Shown in pieces: positions 9,314 to 17,903 of a stretch of DNA of 64,000 bases; the stretch's first letter is position 1; the number at the start of each line of letters is the position of its first letter. The DNA lies in the NCBI RefSeq assembly GCF_022180385.2, contig NZ_BQME02000002.1, positions 744,001-808,000 of the forward strand, written 5' to 3'. The notes under the pieces were generated by a model. That model saw nothing but the letters and a program-made list of their open reading frames with translations. It made no database searches and was not told where the DNA came from. The translations under genes and the position numbers were made by a program. Origin of the DNA: Paenibacillus sp. L3-i20. Its GTDB lineage: Bacteria > Bacillota > Bacilli > Paenibacillales > Paenibacillaceae.

Positions 9314-9365
9314 TTGACACGACACCAAATGGTGACCTATTATTAAAGTGACACTAAATGGTGTC
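9314..9365 (+). promoter_or_regulatory. Promoter with two palindromic operators for the ArsR/SRPBCC pair
   Basis: TTGACA (9314-9319) and TATTAT (9338-9343) are 18 bp apart. One operator, GACACCAAATGGTGAC (9321-9336), fills the spacer. A second, GACACTAAATGGTGTC (9350-9365), covers the expected start site. The centres are 29 bp apart. The same arrangement recurs at 56322-56373. Autorepression by the ArsR protein encoded next is the natural reading. Confidence 0.8.
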
Positions 9366-9473
9366 TTAAAGTTATTTTCGCCATGTGGGCGCTACTTCTT
9401 AAGAGCTGCATTCTTAAAGCAGGTTTTGAAATTAACGGCTGTGCCTTGGTAATAATACTTAGGAGAGGGTGCT

Positions 9474-9803
9474 GTGATCGAGAATAACCAGTTACGGGAT
9501 GTGTTTGACGCGATTGCAGATCCAACTAGGCGCCGACTGATTGGCTTGTTAGCAGAGGCGGAGGAGATTCCGCTTCATGAATTAACGGCACAGTTTCAAA
9601 TGGGCCGTACTGCGGTATCCAAACATTTGACTATCCTTAAAGAAGCTGGACTGGTAATTGACAGAAAAGTCGGCAGAGAGACACGATTTAGGCTAAACGC
9701 TTATCCACTCAGAGAAGTTCAAGATTGGACAGCTTTCTACAGCAAGTATTGGAGTACAAATATGTTACGTTTGAACCAACTATTAGAGGAGGAAGAAGAA
9801 TGA
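9474..9803 (+). CDS. ArsR-family winged-helix repressor
   Basis: A 109-residue winged-helix protein beginning with the typical DVFDAIADPTRRRLIGLLA motif, followed by the recognition helix region MGRTAVSKHLTILKEAGLV and the beta wing KVGRETRFRL. The metal-binding CXC motif of true ArsR/SmtB sensors is absent. This matches the SdpR/YdfF-like branch that is usually paired with SRPBCC genes. GTG 9474 follows AGGAGAGG by five bases. The stop overlaps the next start by ATGA. Predicted to repress its own operon through the twin palindromes at 9321-9365, and probably also the gene at 56606. Confidence 0.85.
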   Translation: MIENNQLRDVFDAIADPTRRRLIGLLAEAEEIPLHELTAQFQMGRTAVSKHLTILKEAGLVIDRKVGRETRFRLNAYPLREVQDWTAFYSKYWSTNMLRLNQLLEEEEE

Positions 9804-10192
9804 GTTTAGCATTATCCTTAGATTTTCAGTACACGGCTTCGATCGAAAAGGCATGGTCTGCCTTAACGGATTCAAGCAAGTTAGCAAAGTGGATTGCAGA
9901 AAATGATTTTAAGCCCGAGGTGGGACATCGTTTTCAGTTTCGCCATCAGCCGTCCGAATATTGGGATGGAATCGTTGACGGCGAAGTTCTTACTGTAGAA
10001 GCACCAAACCGCTTGTCCTATTCTTGGGCAACTGGAGACGAGCGCCATACGGTTACTTGGACGTTGCAGGATATAGGGGACGGAAAAGTTAACCTTCATC
10101 TCGATCAAACGGGATTCTCAAATGTTCAAGGACTTGAGGGTGCTAGATATGGCTGGAGTAATTGGTTCGGTGGGTTTGAATCGGTATTGTAA
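9800..10192 (+). CDS. SRPBCC (AHSA1/START-like) domain protein
   Basis: A small 130-residue protein with the AHSA1 pattern: an N-terminal strand, SIEKAWSALTDSSKLAKWI, then paired Trp/Gly-containing strands and a C-terminal helix containing GWSNWFGGFES. The family forms a hydrophobic cavity for lipid-like or aromatic ligands. The ligand here is unknown. ATG 9800 overlaps the arsR stop codon and is used instead of upstream in-frame codons inside arsR. Cotranscription with an ArsR regulator is the standard arrangement for this family in Firmicutes. Confidence 0.8.
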   Translation: MSLALSLDFQYTASIEKAWSALTDSSKLAKWIAENDFKPEVGHRFQFRHQPSEYWDGIVDGEVLTVEAPNRLSYSWATGDERHTVTWTLQDIGDGKVNLHLDQTGFSNVQGLEGARYGWSNWFGGFESVL

Positions 10193-10237
10193 CAAAATTA
10201 ATGGGTACAGATAGAATGTAATGTATGGCTTGAATAA

Positions 10238-10277
10238 ACATAAACCGGCTGCAAGTAATTTGCAGCCGGTTTATGTC
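10238..10277. terminator. Long perfect hairpin after the SRPBCC gene
   Basis: Arms ACATAAACCGGCTGCAA and TTGCAGCCGGTTTATGT pair over about 17 bp around a four-base loop. The T-tract after it is poor, so termination may be moderate. Confidence 0.6.
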
Positions 10278-10504
10278 TACTTCGGAGACTCTTTCTAGTC
10301 CCTATCCCTATCTATTAGCTCTAGCTTGTACTAAGTGCGTATGAACAAAGCAATTAATTGTTTGTCCTAATATCTATCTCTTACTTAAGTCGAAGAGGTG
10401 GGTTAAGTAAAGAGGTATTCTATACAAAGTCCGGATATCAGTTCTTCTTATTATTTACCAGATTGAAATAAAAAGAAATAATAACTATCGGAAGGATGTT
10501 AAGC
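10278..10504. other. Upstream region of the UvrA-like gene
   Basis: The roughly 225 bp is AT-rich and holds only the ribosome binding site GGAAGG (10490-10495). I see no clear promoter, operator or attenuator hairpin. Confidence 0.4.
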
Positions 10505-12760
10505 ATGAGCGAATCTAATCATGAGCATATCGTAATATCGGGTGCGAGAGAAAATAATCTCAAGAACGTATCCTTGCGCATTCCGAAGAAAAAGATATCA
10601 ATCTTCACAGGGGTATCCGGATCCGGCAAGTCATCAATTGTTTTTGATACGATTGCTGCAGAATCAACACGATTATTGAATGAGAACTTCAGCATGTTCG
10701 TACGCAATTTCCTACCACGTGTTCCGCAGCCAGATACAGACGGAATTGAAAATTTGAGTATGGCTGTAATTGTAGATCAGAAGAGACTAGGCGGAGGATC
10801 GCATTCCACAATGGGAACGATTACTGATATTTCTCCCATTTTCCGACTTCTTTTCTCCCGAGTTGGCCAGCCTCATGTTGGTCAAGCCAACATGTTCTCC
10901 TTTAATGATCCACAGGGTATGTGTCCTGAATGTAACGGAATCGGTCGCAAATTAGGCGTTGACATGATTAAAGCGCTAGACATGTCAAAGTCGTTGAATG
11001 AAGGGGCAATAATGTTGCCAGGCTACACAGTAAGCAGCATGGATTGGTCGATGATCGTGGAATCGGGATCATTCGATCCCGATAAAAAACTAAACGATTA
11101 TTCAGATGAAGATATGGAGCAACTGTTGTACGGCAAGGCTAGAAAAGTTGAGATGCAATTCGCCGGAAAGGCAATAAATATAACTGTAGAAGGTATTCTT
11201 GAGAAGTTCACCAACAAATATATCAAGCAGGATTTGAAGACGAAATCTGAGCGTACACAACTAGCTATTGCGCCGTTCATCTCAGAAGGTCCATGCTCCA
11301 GTTGCCACGGTGCCAGACTAAGTCAAGCCGCTCTTAACTGCAGAATTAATGGTCTAAACATTGCAGAGATGTCCTCGATGGAAGTTGGAGGACTCATCCG
11401 CATCATTCGGGAAATTGACAATCCAGTCGCTGCTCCAATCGTTAAGTCTTTGACAGAGCGTTTGCAGCATCTAGTCGATATCGGACTTGATTACTTGACG
11501 CTAGACCGTGAGACCGATACATTGTCCGGTGGCGAATCGCAACGTGTGAAGATGGTGAAACATTTAAGCGGCAGTCTGGTAGATGTAACTTATATCTTCG
11601 ATGAGCCCAGTGTTGGCTTGCATCCGCGTGATGTACATCAGTTAAATGGGTTGCTTCAGAAGCTGCGTGACAAGGGTAATACCGTAATTGTCGTCGAGCA
11701 TGATCCCGATGTAATTAAGGTAGCTGATCATATCGTCGATGTTGGTCCTCATGCTGGTAGCCGCGGCGGTAACATTGTATATGAAGGAAGTTACAAAGGC
11801 TTACTTACATCAGGTACGCTTACAGGCAACTATATGAAACGGCCGCTTGAGTTGAAGCACGATTGCAGGAAACCATCTGGAAAACTTACGATTAAGGATG
11901 CTACACTACATAACTTGCAAAATGTGAGTGTAGATATTCCAACTGGTGTGCTTACAGTAGTTACTGGTGTGGCCGGATCAGGCAAGAGTACGCTAATTAA
12001 TGACGTATTTCTTAGTCGACATCCTGATGCAATCGTCATTGACCAATCAGCGATAGGCGTCTCAACACGTTCGAATCCCGCAACCTATACGGGAATTATG
12101 GATGATGTCCGCAAGGCGTTTGCTTCCGCAAACAAGGTGAACCAAGGTTTGTTCAGCTTCAACTCCAAGGGAGCTTGCGAAAACTGTCAAGGACTTGGCG
12201 TTGTGTATACAGACCTTGCATTCCTCGACAGCGTAAAGCTGCCTTGCGAAGTATGTGGAGGCAAAAGATTCAAAGAAGAGGTGCTTGAGTACAAGCTGAA
12301 CGGCAAATCGATTGCTGAAGTGCTTGAGATGACGGTGGAGCAGGCATTGGAATTTTTCCAGCTCAAAGAGGTTGTTCGCAAGTTACAGGCAATGAGTGAT
12401 GTGGGATTGAACTATATTACACTCGGCCAGCCGCTCAGCACGCTATCAGGCGGAGAATGTCAGCGGATTAAACTGGCAAGTGAATTGCATAAAAAAGGCA
12501 GCATCTATGTAATGGACGAGCCAACAACAGGCTTACACATGTCAGATATCGGTCATCTTCTTGAGATCATGAACCGTTTCGTAGATGCCGGCAATACGGT
12601 AATCGTCATCGAGCACAACCTCGATGTGATTAGCCAAGCGGATTGGATCATTGATATGGGTCCGGACGGAGGCAGCAAGGGTGGTCAGGTGGTGTTCGAA
12701 GGTACACCTTCGCAGATCATCAATGCGGAACAGTCGATAACAGGAAAATATTTAAAGTAA
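10505..12760 (+). CDS. Short UvrA-like ABC ATPase (stand-alone UvrA paralogue)
   Basis: This 751-residue protein has the twin-ATPase UvrA architecture. It has Walker A GVSGSGKSS and GVAGSGKST, signatures LSGGESQR and LSGGECQR, and Walker B regions YIFDEPSVGLHP and YVMDEPTTGLH. Zinc-finger cysteines appear as CPEC, CSSC, CENC and CEVC pairs. At about 750 residues it is some 190 shorter than housekeeping UvrA (about 940), with a shortened insert in the first ATPase half, as in UvrA2/DrrC-like proteins linked to drug or DNA-damage tolerance. No uvrB or uvrC is nearby. ATG 10505 is preferred over ATG 10496 because GGAAGG directly abuts the latter. The function is probably DNA-lesion or DNA-drug-complex recognition; the exact role is unknown. 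Confidence 0.85.
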   Translation: MSESNHEHIVISGARENNLKNVSLRIPKKKISIFTGVSGSGKSSIVFDTIAAESTRLLNENFSMFVRNFLPRVPQPDTDGIENLSMAVIVDQKRLGGGSHSTMGTITDISPIFRLLFSRVGQPHVGQANMFSFNDPQGMCPECNGIGRKLGVDMIKALDMSKSLNEGAIMLPGYTVSSMDWSMIVESGSFDPDKKLNDYSDEDMEQLLYGKARKVEMQFAGKAINITVEGILEKFTNKYIKQDLKTKSERTQLAIAPFISEGPCSSCHGARLSQAALNCRINGLNIAEMSSMEVGGLIRIIREIDNPVAAPIVKSLTERLQHLVDIGLDYLTLDRETDTLSGGESQRVKMVKHLSGSLVDVTYIFDEPSVGLHPRDVHQLNGLLQKLRDKGNTVIVVEHDPDVIKVADHIVDVGPHAGSRGGNIVYEGSYKGLLTSGTLTGNYMKRPLELKHDCRKPSGKLTIKDATLHNLQNVSVDIPTGVLTVVTGVAGSGKSTLINDVFLSRHPDAIVIDQSAIGVSTRSNPATYTGIMDDVRKAFASANKVNQGLFSFNSKGACENCQGLGVVYTDLAFLDSVKLPCEVCGGKRFKEEVLEYKLNGKSIAEVLEMTVEQALEFFQLKEVVRKLQAMSDVGLNYITLGQPLSTLSGGECQRIKLASELHKKGSIYVMDEPTTGLHMSDIGHLLEIMNRFVDAGNTVIVIEHNLDVISQADWIIDMGPDGGSKGGQVVFEGTPSQIINAEQSITGKYLK

Positions 12761-12854
12761 TATATTAAAATATAATTTATTGATCAGAATCTAATAAACT
12801 TAACTAAACTGTAAAAGGCAAAGTTATGCAGCAAGTCTAAGCTAACCATTAATC

Positions 12855-12891
12855 AAGGTGACTGACAGCTATAGTCGGTCACCTTTTTTTG
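12855..12891 (+). terminator. Terminator after the UvrA-like gene
   Basis: The stem AAGGTGACTGAC / GTCGGTCACCTT (one G-T pair) is followed by TTTTTTTG. It is a textbook Rho-independent terminator. Confidence 0.85.
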
Positions 12892-13132
12892 TGCTAAGCT
12901 GGTCCTCCAATAGTACGTATAGAGTCCTACCCCGCAAACAGAATCTAGTCGTTCTGAATGTTAAAATGAATGATAATCATATAGATAAAGACGTTTTACT
13001 GCGTCATACTAATAAAGGAAACTTTATATATAAACGACCAATCGAGATTTTTCAATCCGGGCAAGTAGAAGTAATGATCTCGAAGGAGACATTAAAGAAA
13101 CCACCACATGTTTATTAATGCAGCAAGGAGAG

Positions 13133-13240
13133 ATGAAAATAAAGAAGTTCCACAATACTGGACTGCAAATACTGGGAATCGTCCTAAGTCTCATCGGTAT
13201 TGTTCTGGTATCAATAACCAAGCCTATTCCAAATGATTAA
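13133..13240 (+). CDS. Possible small single-span membrane protein
   Basis: A 35-codon frame encodes a basic N-terminus (MKIKKFHN), one strongly hydrophobic helix (about residues 11-28) and a short polar tail ending PIPND. AAGGAG stands only two bases before the ATG. That is tight for efficient initiation; an in-frame ATG at 13118 is an alternative. The composition is that of a one-pass membrane peptide. It could equally be chance. No family is recognised. Confidence 0.35.
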   Translation: MKIKKFHNTGLQILGIVLSLIGIVLVSITKPIPND

Positions 13241-13304
13241 ATGAGTCCGTTGGATGTGTCTGTTGAAATCGTTTTAATCATATTTGCTAGGCGGAGGGGG
13301 AAGT

Positions 13305-13710
13305 ATGGTGGACATCAACGCAGCTTTAGTACGTCGGTTAATTAAAGATCAATTTCCTGCGTGGGGTCATCTCCCGATCAATTCAGTAGAGATAAGTGGT
13401 TGGGATAATAGAACGTTTCATCTCGGTCATGATATGAGTGTACGACTGCCAAGTGCAGAAGGATATGCTGCACAAGTGGAAAAAGAACAACATTGGCTGC
13501 CACGACTTGCTAACCATCTCCCGACTTCTATTCCTACCCTCTTGCAATGAGAGCACCTTCTAACGATTACCCTTGGCACTGGTCTATTTATCGATGGATT
13601 GATGGTGAGAATGTGTCGATCAACAGTGTCGATAACCTTAGTGAATTTGCAGTTCAGTTGTCGGATTTTACGAAATCATTTTGGATAAGTATACAGCTAA
13701 CTGAATCTAT
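13305..13710 (+). pseudogene. Broken aminoglycoside phosphotransferase-like gene
   Basis: The first 80 codons resemble the N-lobe of the APH family (VDINAALVRRLIKDQFPAW, then SGWDNRTFHLGHDMSVRLPS). The frame then stops at 13550. The continuation PLAMRAPSNDYPWHWSIYRW is found one frame over from about 13540, which points to a single-base deletion near 13535-13545. The second part ends soon after SEFAVQLSDF, before any catalytic HGD or DFG-like motif, and runs into a terminator. The start is ATG 13305 with GGAGGGGG five bases upstream. Both a frameshift and a 3' truncation make this non-functional. The 3' end is approximate. Confidence 0.75.
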
Positions 13711-13723
13711 CGTCCAAAAATTC

Positions 13724-13758
13724 AAAAGGTCGCCGACAGTAATATGTCGGCGACCTTT
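13724..13758. terminator. Bidirectional terminator
   Basis: The perfect 14-bp stem AAAGGTCGCCGACA / TGTCGGCGACCTTT has A-runs on the left and T-runs on the right. It can terminate both the broken gene on the plus strand and the ABC exporter operon arriving on the minus strand. Confidence 0.85.
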
Positions 13759-13811
13759 AATTCAATAACTACTTCTTATTAAGCAAATCGACCACACCAA
13801 ACCCACAATTA

Positions 13812-14918
13812 CTATGTACTATTTCGTTCAACCAGATTGATGCCCACTCCGAAGAAAATAACGGCCATGAGCAGCAACTTTGCTAGCGGCAAATAGATGT
13901 CTGACCAATCGTACTGATAGAACGCTGTTCCGAGAAGAGCATCCATGGCATGCTGAATCGGGGAAAACTGAGCGATGAACAGCAGTAGATCGTTTGTAAT
14001 TGTGCCGGGGGGCATGTAAACTCCGCTGATCAACGGCAAGATCGGTATAATTGAGGTGAAGATCATCATGTATTTCTCAGGGGATTTAAAAAGACCTGTA
14101 AACAGTATACACATGGCGACAATCGTTACGATAAAAAGTGCACATATGACAGCAACCATCCAAATGTTTCTGCTTAAATCATAATTAAACATGTAATTAA
14201 AAATGAGGAATATAATTGTTAGCTGGAGCATACCGATCAGCGAACTATAACACAAATGTCCTAAATACATTTGTGTTTTTGTCACCGGCGACAAAATGAC
14301 CCGATTCCAGATTCCGGTTACTTTTTCCGTAGATATTGCATTAATTTTGAAACCAACTGTAAACATGACTAGAAATAAGGCGAAACCGAACATAAGCTGA
14401 AGTCCCATATCATAACTTCTTAGCTCGCTGCCTGTTGACGAGGCAGTTTGTATCGTTAATGGTGGCTTCTCCAAATACGCCGACATGGAATCGTGGAATT
14501 TCGCTTTATCCTTGGCAAGCGAGGCTGCAGCGATTAGTTTGAGTTCTTCCATATAAACTGCTTGCAGATACTTCTGAACCATCTCAACATATATATTTTC
14601 AGACACTGCAATAATACGATAATCATCCCTTAAAAGCTTAACAGCCACGCTGGATCTTCCTTGTTGAACGTCAGACAAAGCCTCTTTTTCACCACGCAGC
14701 TTAAAGTGAAACGCACCGCTTTCATTTAGTCGCTCGAGCCATCGCTCCTCTACATCCCCTTTTGTAACGCCTTCCCCGAGGAATGCATCGATCTTCAGCT
14801 TTGTATCGCCGTTCGAGCCGAACAGAAGAGTTGCTGCAATCGTAACAATACAAAAGATAAGGATCAAAAAGGGGGAACGTTTCTCTTTCAGCCATTGAGC
14901 CCAAAATACGGGTACCAT
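13812..14918 (-). CDS. ABC-2 type exporter permease (second subunit)
   Basis: The 368-residue protein has an N-terminal membrane segment and a large extracytoplasmic domain (about residues 40-165). Five further membrane helices lie in the C-terminal half. This is the layout of ABC-2 membrane proteins of the YhgE/NatB-like group. It abuts the upstream permease gene directly (14919), and the pair presumably forms a heterodimer driven by the ATPase at 16200-17135. It is the last gene of a minus-strand cluster that begins with a sensor kinase. The substrate is unknown; drugs, lantibiotics or cell-envelope molecules are typical for such loci. Confidence 0.8.
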   Translation of the reverse strand: MVPVFWAQWLKEKRSPFLILIFCIVTIAATLLFGSNGDTKLKIDAFLGEGVTKGDVEERWLERLNESGAFHFKLRGEKEALSDVQQGRSSVAVKLLRDDYRIIAVSENIYVEMVQKYLQAVYMEELKLIAAASLAKDKAKFHDSMSAYLEKPPLTIQTASSTGSELRSYDMGLQLMFGFALFLVMFTVGFKINAISTEKVTGIWNRVILSPVTKTQMYLGHLCYSSLIGMLQLTIIFLIFNYMFNYDLSRNIWMVAVICALFIVTIVAMCILFTGLFKSPEKYMMIFTSIIPILPLISGVYMPPGTITNDLLLFIAQFSPIQHAMDALLGTAFYQYDWSDIYLPLAKLLLMAVIFFGVGINLVERNST

Positions 14919-16187
14919 CTAGATTACCCCCCTTTTTGGAAATAACCAAACACTCAGCGCAATTGCTACAACCGTAAAGATCAACAAGCCGAATATGCCT
15001 TCCGCCATAGTTACCCACGATTCCTGATGAATCCATTGAATCATAGTTGACAGCCAAAGTCCGTTAGGCGTCCATTCCCACAATTCTTTTAAAACGTCTG
15101 GCAAAATATATATAGGAACGAAATTGCCGCCGATCAATCCAATTACTAATATAAGCATCTGTATAATAGCAATAGTGATATCTGGATTGATACGGAACAT
15201 GATAGCTGTGAATAAACCGGACATTGCAGCGACGAACAGGCCCATCATTGCGGTTAGCAATAGGAATCCGAGCCAAAATTTTAGAGAATAATTTGGGAAT
15301 AAGTTAAGGGTATAGTTGGAAATTACAATTACAATCGTAAACGTCAACAATGCCGTAATTAATGTCACTCCTAACTTGCCCGACAAATAGGAGAGAGGAC
15401 TACTTCCTGAAAGCAGTATTCGCTGAAAAACTTGCTCCCTTTTTTCGGTGACAGCTTTGCTAGCTGTATTGGCAGCTTGATACATGGCGAACAATACGGC
15501 AATAGCGAGGGTGAAGTATTGGAAAGACGTGATAGCGCGTACACCATCAATCTGTTCCAGTCCGCCAACCTCTGGTATAGTTATCTCCTTATCGATCCCA
15601 CCTGTTTTGGTCAAAGTATACGAGATGGCTGTACTTACATTAAATTGCTGAGTGAAACTATCAATAATGCCATGCAGGACATTTACCTCGATGGATGGAT
15701 TGTCCGCCACGAGACTTATTGCAGCACCATCGCCTTCATCTAGTATTATCTTGTTTAAGGCGAGGCGGGTGAAGCCTTCGGGGATAGTTACGATAGCTTC
15801 AATATCGCCATCTTCAAGTTGTCTTAGCGCTTCATCTTCTTTTAGCTCTGTCCAATTAATCATTTCCGTGACCTCGTCACTGGTCAGAAGTTCCCTGAGC
15901 AGCTTGGCTGGTTGTTTTTGTTCTGCTAGCATTGACAGCGAAGCGGCGGCTTCTTCTTTTATTTCTCCGCCTGCGAGAGCAACTTGGAATTGATTCAGTC
16001 CTTCAGTCTCGTTATCGTTCACAACATATGCAGCTTTAAGCTGAAGGGTTGAAGCCGGATTCTCGACCCATCCAGGAAGTATAAGTCCAAGGACGACAAT
16101 GAGAATAATTGTAATGATGAGCGAAATTATGTTTTCTTTGCGATCCCGCCAGTATATAAGCAAATCCTTTTTTAGAAAAGCACCCAT
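14919..16187 (-). CDS. ABC-2 type exporter permease (first subunit)
   Basis: This 422-residue protein is built like its neighbour: one N-terminal membrane helix, an extracytoplasmic region of about 190 residues containing IEAIVTIPEGFTRLAL, then five membrane helices. ABC-2 membrane signature residues lie around ITSFQYFTLAIAVLFAMYQAAN. The start at 16187 is preceded by a good ribosome binding site (AAAGGAGG) twelve bases after the ATPase gene ends. The two unequal permeases imply a heterodimeric exporter. Confidence 0.8.
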   Translation of the reverse strand: MGAFLKKDLLIYWRDRKENIISLIITIILIVVLGLILPGWVENPASTLQLKAAYVVNDNETEGLNQFQVALAGGEIKEEAAASLSMLAEQKQPAKLLRELLTSDEVTEMINWTELKEDEALRQLEDGDIEAIVTIPEGFTRLALNKIILDEGDGAAISLVADNPSIEVNVLHGIIDSFTQQFNVSTAISYTLTKTGGIDKEITIPEVGGLEQIDGVRAITSFQYFTLAIAVLFAMYQAANTASKAVTEKREQVFQRILLSGSSPLSYLSGKLGVTLITALLTFTIVIVISNYTLNLFPNYSLKFWLGFLLLTAMMGLFVAAMSGLFTAIMFRINPDITIAIIQMLILVIGLIGGNFVPIYILPDVLKELWEWTPNGLWLSTMIQWIHQESWVTMAEGIFGLLIFTVVAIALSVWLFPKRGVI

Positions 16188-16199
16188 TTGTATCCTCCT

Positions 16200-17135
16200 T
16201 TAGTCACGTAAGGTCCGGCCTGTCAAATGGAGAAAAACGTCCTCCAGGCTAGGAGTTTTTACATTCATGTTGATTAATTGAACGCCATGTCGTTCCGCAC
16301 TTTGTACAATACTGCCGAGCATTCTACTTTGCTTGACAACGATTAGTTTAAGTCCCTGATGGGTTTTCTCAACCTGTAGGACTGGTTTCATTGCAAGAAA
16401 TTCCTCGATAAGCGCCTCATTGTAAGCGTCCAACTGTAGCAATATCGTATCTTCATTAGATAGAATCCGCCCAAGTTCTTCTTTCGTGCCAGATGCGATC
16501 AACTTGCCGTGATCCATAATGTACATTCGATTGCATAATTGCTCGACTTCCTCCATGTAATGACTCGTGTAGAGAATGGTAATATTCTTTTCATGATTAA
16601 GAAGTCTAACAGTATCCAAAATATGATTTCGAGACTGGGGATCGATCCCGACTGTTGGCTCATCCATAATAACGATCTGCGGGTCGTGAAGGAGGGAGGC
16701 GGCAATATTAATACGTCGTTTCATACCTCCAGAAAACGTCTTGATTATCTCTTTTTGACGCTCCCGAAGTCCAACCATCTCAAGAACCTCCTGAATTTTA
16801 ATTTCGAGCTCCTTTTTTCTCATCTTGTAGATATGTCCGAAAAACATAAGATTTTCGTAAGCACTTAGCTCTCCGTACAAAGCGACTTCCTGTGGTACTA
16901 CACCGAGTACTTTGCGGATATGTTGCGGTTGTTTAATGACACTTTTTCCATTTAATCGTACATCCCCGTAAGATGGAGGCAGCAGTGACGAGATCATTTT
17001 TATTATCGTCGATTTCCCTGCTCCGTTCGGACCAATCAATCCAACTGATTCACCTTGTTCAAGATACAGACTTACGCCGTCTACAACCGCTTTACCTCTA
17101 AAACTTTTGCTAAGTTCAACTGTTTCCAGCATCAT
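16200..17135 (-). CDS. ABC exporter ATP-binding protein
   Basis: The 311-residue ATPase of the drug-exporter (CcmA/DrrA-like) class shows Walker A GPNGAGKST, a Q-loop at GVVPQEVALYGELSAYENL, signature FSGGMKRR and Walker B IVIMDEPTVGIDPQSRN. A C-terminal extension of about 90 residues (from about 220) matches the DUF4162 type often seen in exporters of this class. AAGGAGG precedes the ATG by five bases. It lies in one minus-strand cluster with two permeases downstream and a two-component system upstream. A hairpin and a palindrome separate it from the regulator, so it may have its own regulated promoter. Confidence 0.85.
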   Translation of the reverse strand: MMLETVELSKSFRGKAVVDGVSLYLEQGESVGLIGPNGAGKSTIIKMISSLLPPSYGDVRLNGKSVIKQPQHIRKVLGVVPQEVALYGELSAYENLMFFGHIYKMRKKELEIKIQEVLEMVGLRERQKEIIKTFSGGMKRRINIAASLLHDPQIVIMDEPTVGIDPQSRNHILDTVRLLNHEKNITILYTSHYMEEVEQLCNRMYIMDHGKLIASGTKEELGRILSNEDTILLQLDAYNEALIEEFLAMKPVLQVEKTHQGLKLIVVKQSRMLGSIVQSAERHGVQLINMNVKTPSLEDVFLHLTGRTLRD

Positions 17136-17200
17136 TTATGCCTCCTTATCGGATATCCGCTATCAGATGATCAGTTATGATCATGGTTTAAGTGTATATA

Positions 17201-17226
17201 CAAAAAGACAGTGCGCACACTGTCTT
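17201..17226 (-). terminator. Terminator or attenuator between regulator and ABC genes
   Basis: On the minus strand, AGACAGTG/CACTGTCT forms an 8-bp stem with a four-base loop, followed by TTTTT. It would separate the two-component genes from the ABC exporter genes. Confidence 0.65.
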
Positions 17227-17248
17227 CAGTCATTCGATTTATGCTAAA

Positions 17249-17266
17249 ACATGACTAAAGTCATGT
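17249..17266. promoter_or_regulatory. Palindrome, candidate response-regulator site
   Basis: ACATGACT and AGTCATGT form a perfect 8-bp inverted repeat spaced by two bases, right after the response-regulator stop codon. Its position upstream of the ABC genes suits an activator site for that regulator. Binding is inferred. Confidence 0.45.
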
Positions 17267-17270
17267 TCGA

Positions 17271-17903
17271 TCAAACTACATTATGCTTAATGGCATAGAT
17301 GGCAAGCTGCGTCCTGTCCCTAAGTTCTAGCTTTTCCATGATCTGACTAACATGATTTTTTACCGTGCCGATGGACAAGCCAAGTTGCTCTGCAATTTCC
17401 CGATTACTGCGACCTTCGCCGATGTGACGTAGAATCGTTAGCTCGCGTGGAGAGATGGAGTTATGGACCGTGCTTAAGCGTTCGGATTTAAGAAGACGAG
17501 GGATGACTTTAGCAGCAACATTGTCCTGTAGTACCATTCCTCCAGACATACAACTGCGAATGGAGCGTATTAACATGGACGAATCCGCATCTTTAAGCAT
17601 GTAGCCGCTCGCACCACTCTTCAAAGCTTTCATTGCGTAATCGTCATCATTAAACGTAGTTAGCATCAGAACTTTGTAGTTCGGCCAGCGGGAACGGATT
17701 ATTCGCGTTGCCTCTAAACCATCCATCTCCGGCATACGAATGTCCATTAAGACGACATCAAACGAATGCGATTCGCATAACTTCACGGCCTCAATACCGT
17801 TTGCAGCTTCGCCAGTCACACGCATATTTTCGTCGGTTTCGATCATCATTTTCAAACCTTGCCTAACCATCGCTTGGTCTTCGGCTAATAAAATTCGGAT
17901 CAT
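17271..17903 (-). CDS. NarL/LuxR-type response regulator
   Basis: The 210-residue protein has a receiver domain with acidic residues E8 and D9, the phospho-acceptor Asp54 (VVLMDIRMPE) and conserved Lys in GYMLKDA. The C-terminal LuxR-type helix-turn-helix (ISPRELTILRHIGEGRSNREIAEQL and following) sits at about residues 145-205. The start overlaps the kinase stop by four bases (ATGA), so the two are coupled. It is closest in kind to DesR/YvfU-like regulators that control neighbouring ABC exporters. Confidence 0.9.
   Translation of the reverse strand: MIRILLAEDQAMVRQGLKMMIETDENMRVTGEAANGIEAVKLCESHSFDVVLMDIRMPEMDGLEATRIIRSRWPNYKVLMLTTFNDDDYAMKALKSGASGYMLKDADSSMLIRSIRSCMSGGMVLQDNVAAKVIPRLLKSERLSTVHNSISPRELTILRHIGEGRSNREIAEQLGLSIGTVKNHVSQIMEKLELRDRTQLAIYAIKHNVV

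Noticed and set aside
12968..12983. Fur-like sequence TGATAATCAT
   Set aside because: Only one half-site fits; the second half does not, and the neighbouring genes are unrelated to metals.
12858..13118. 86-codon frame after the UvrA-like gene
   Set aside because: It starts inside the terminator at 12855-12891, has no ribosome binding site and an uneven composition; probably chance.
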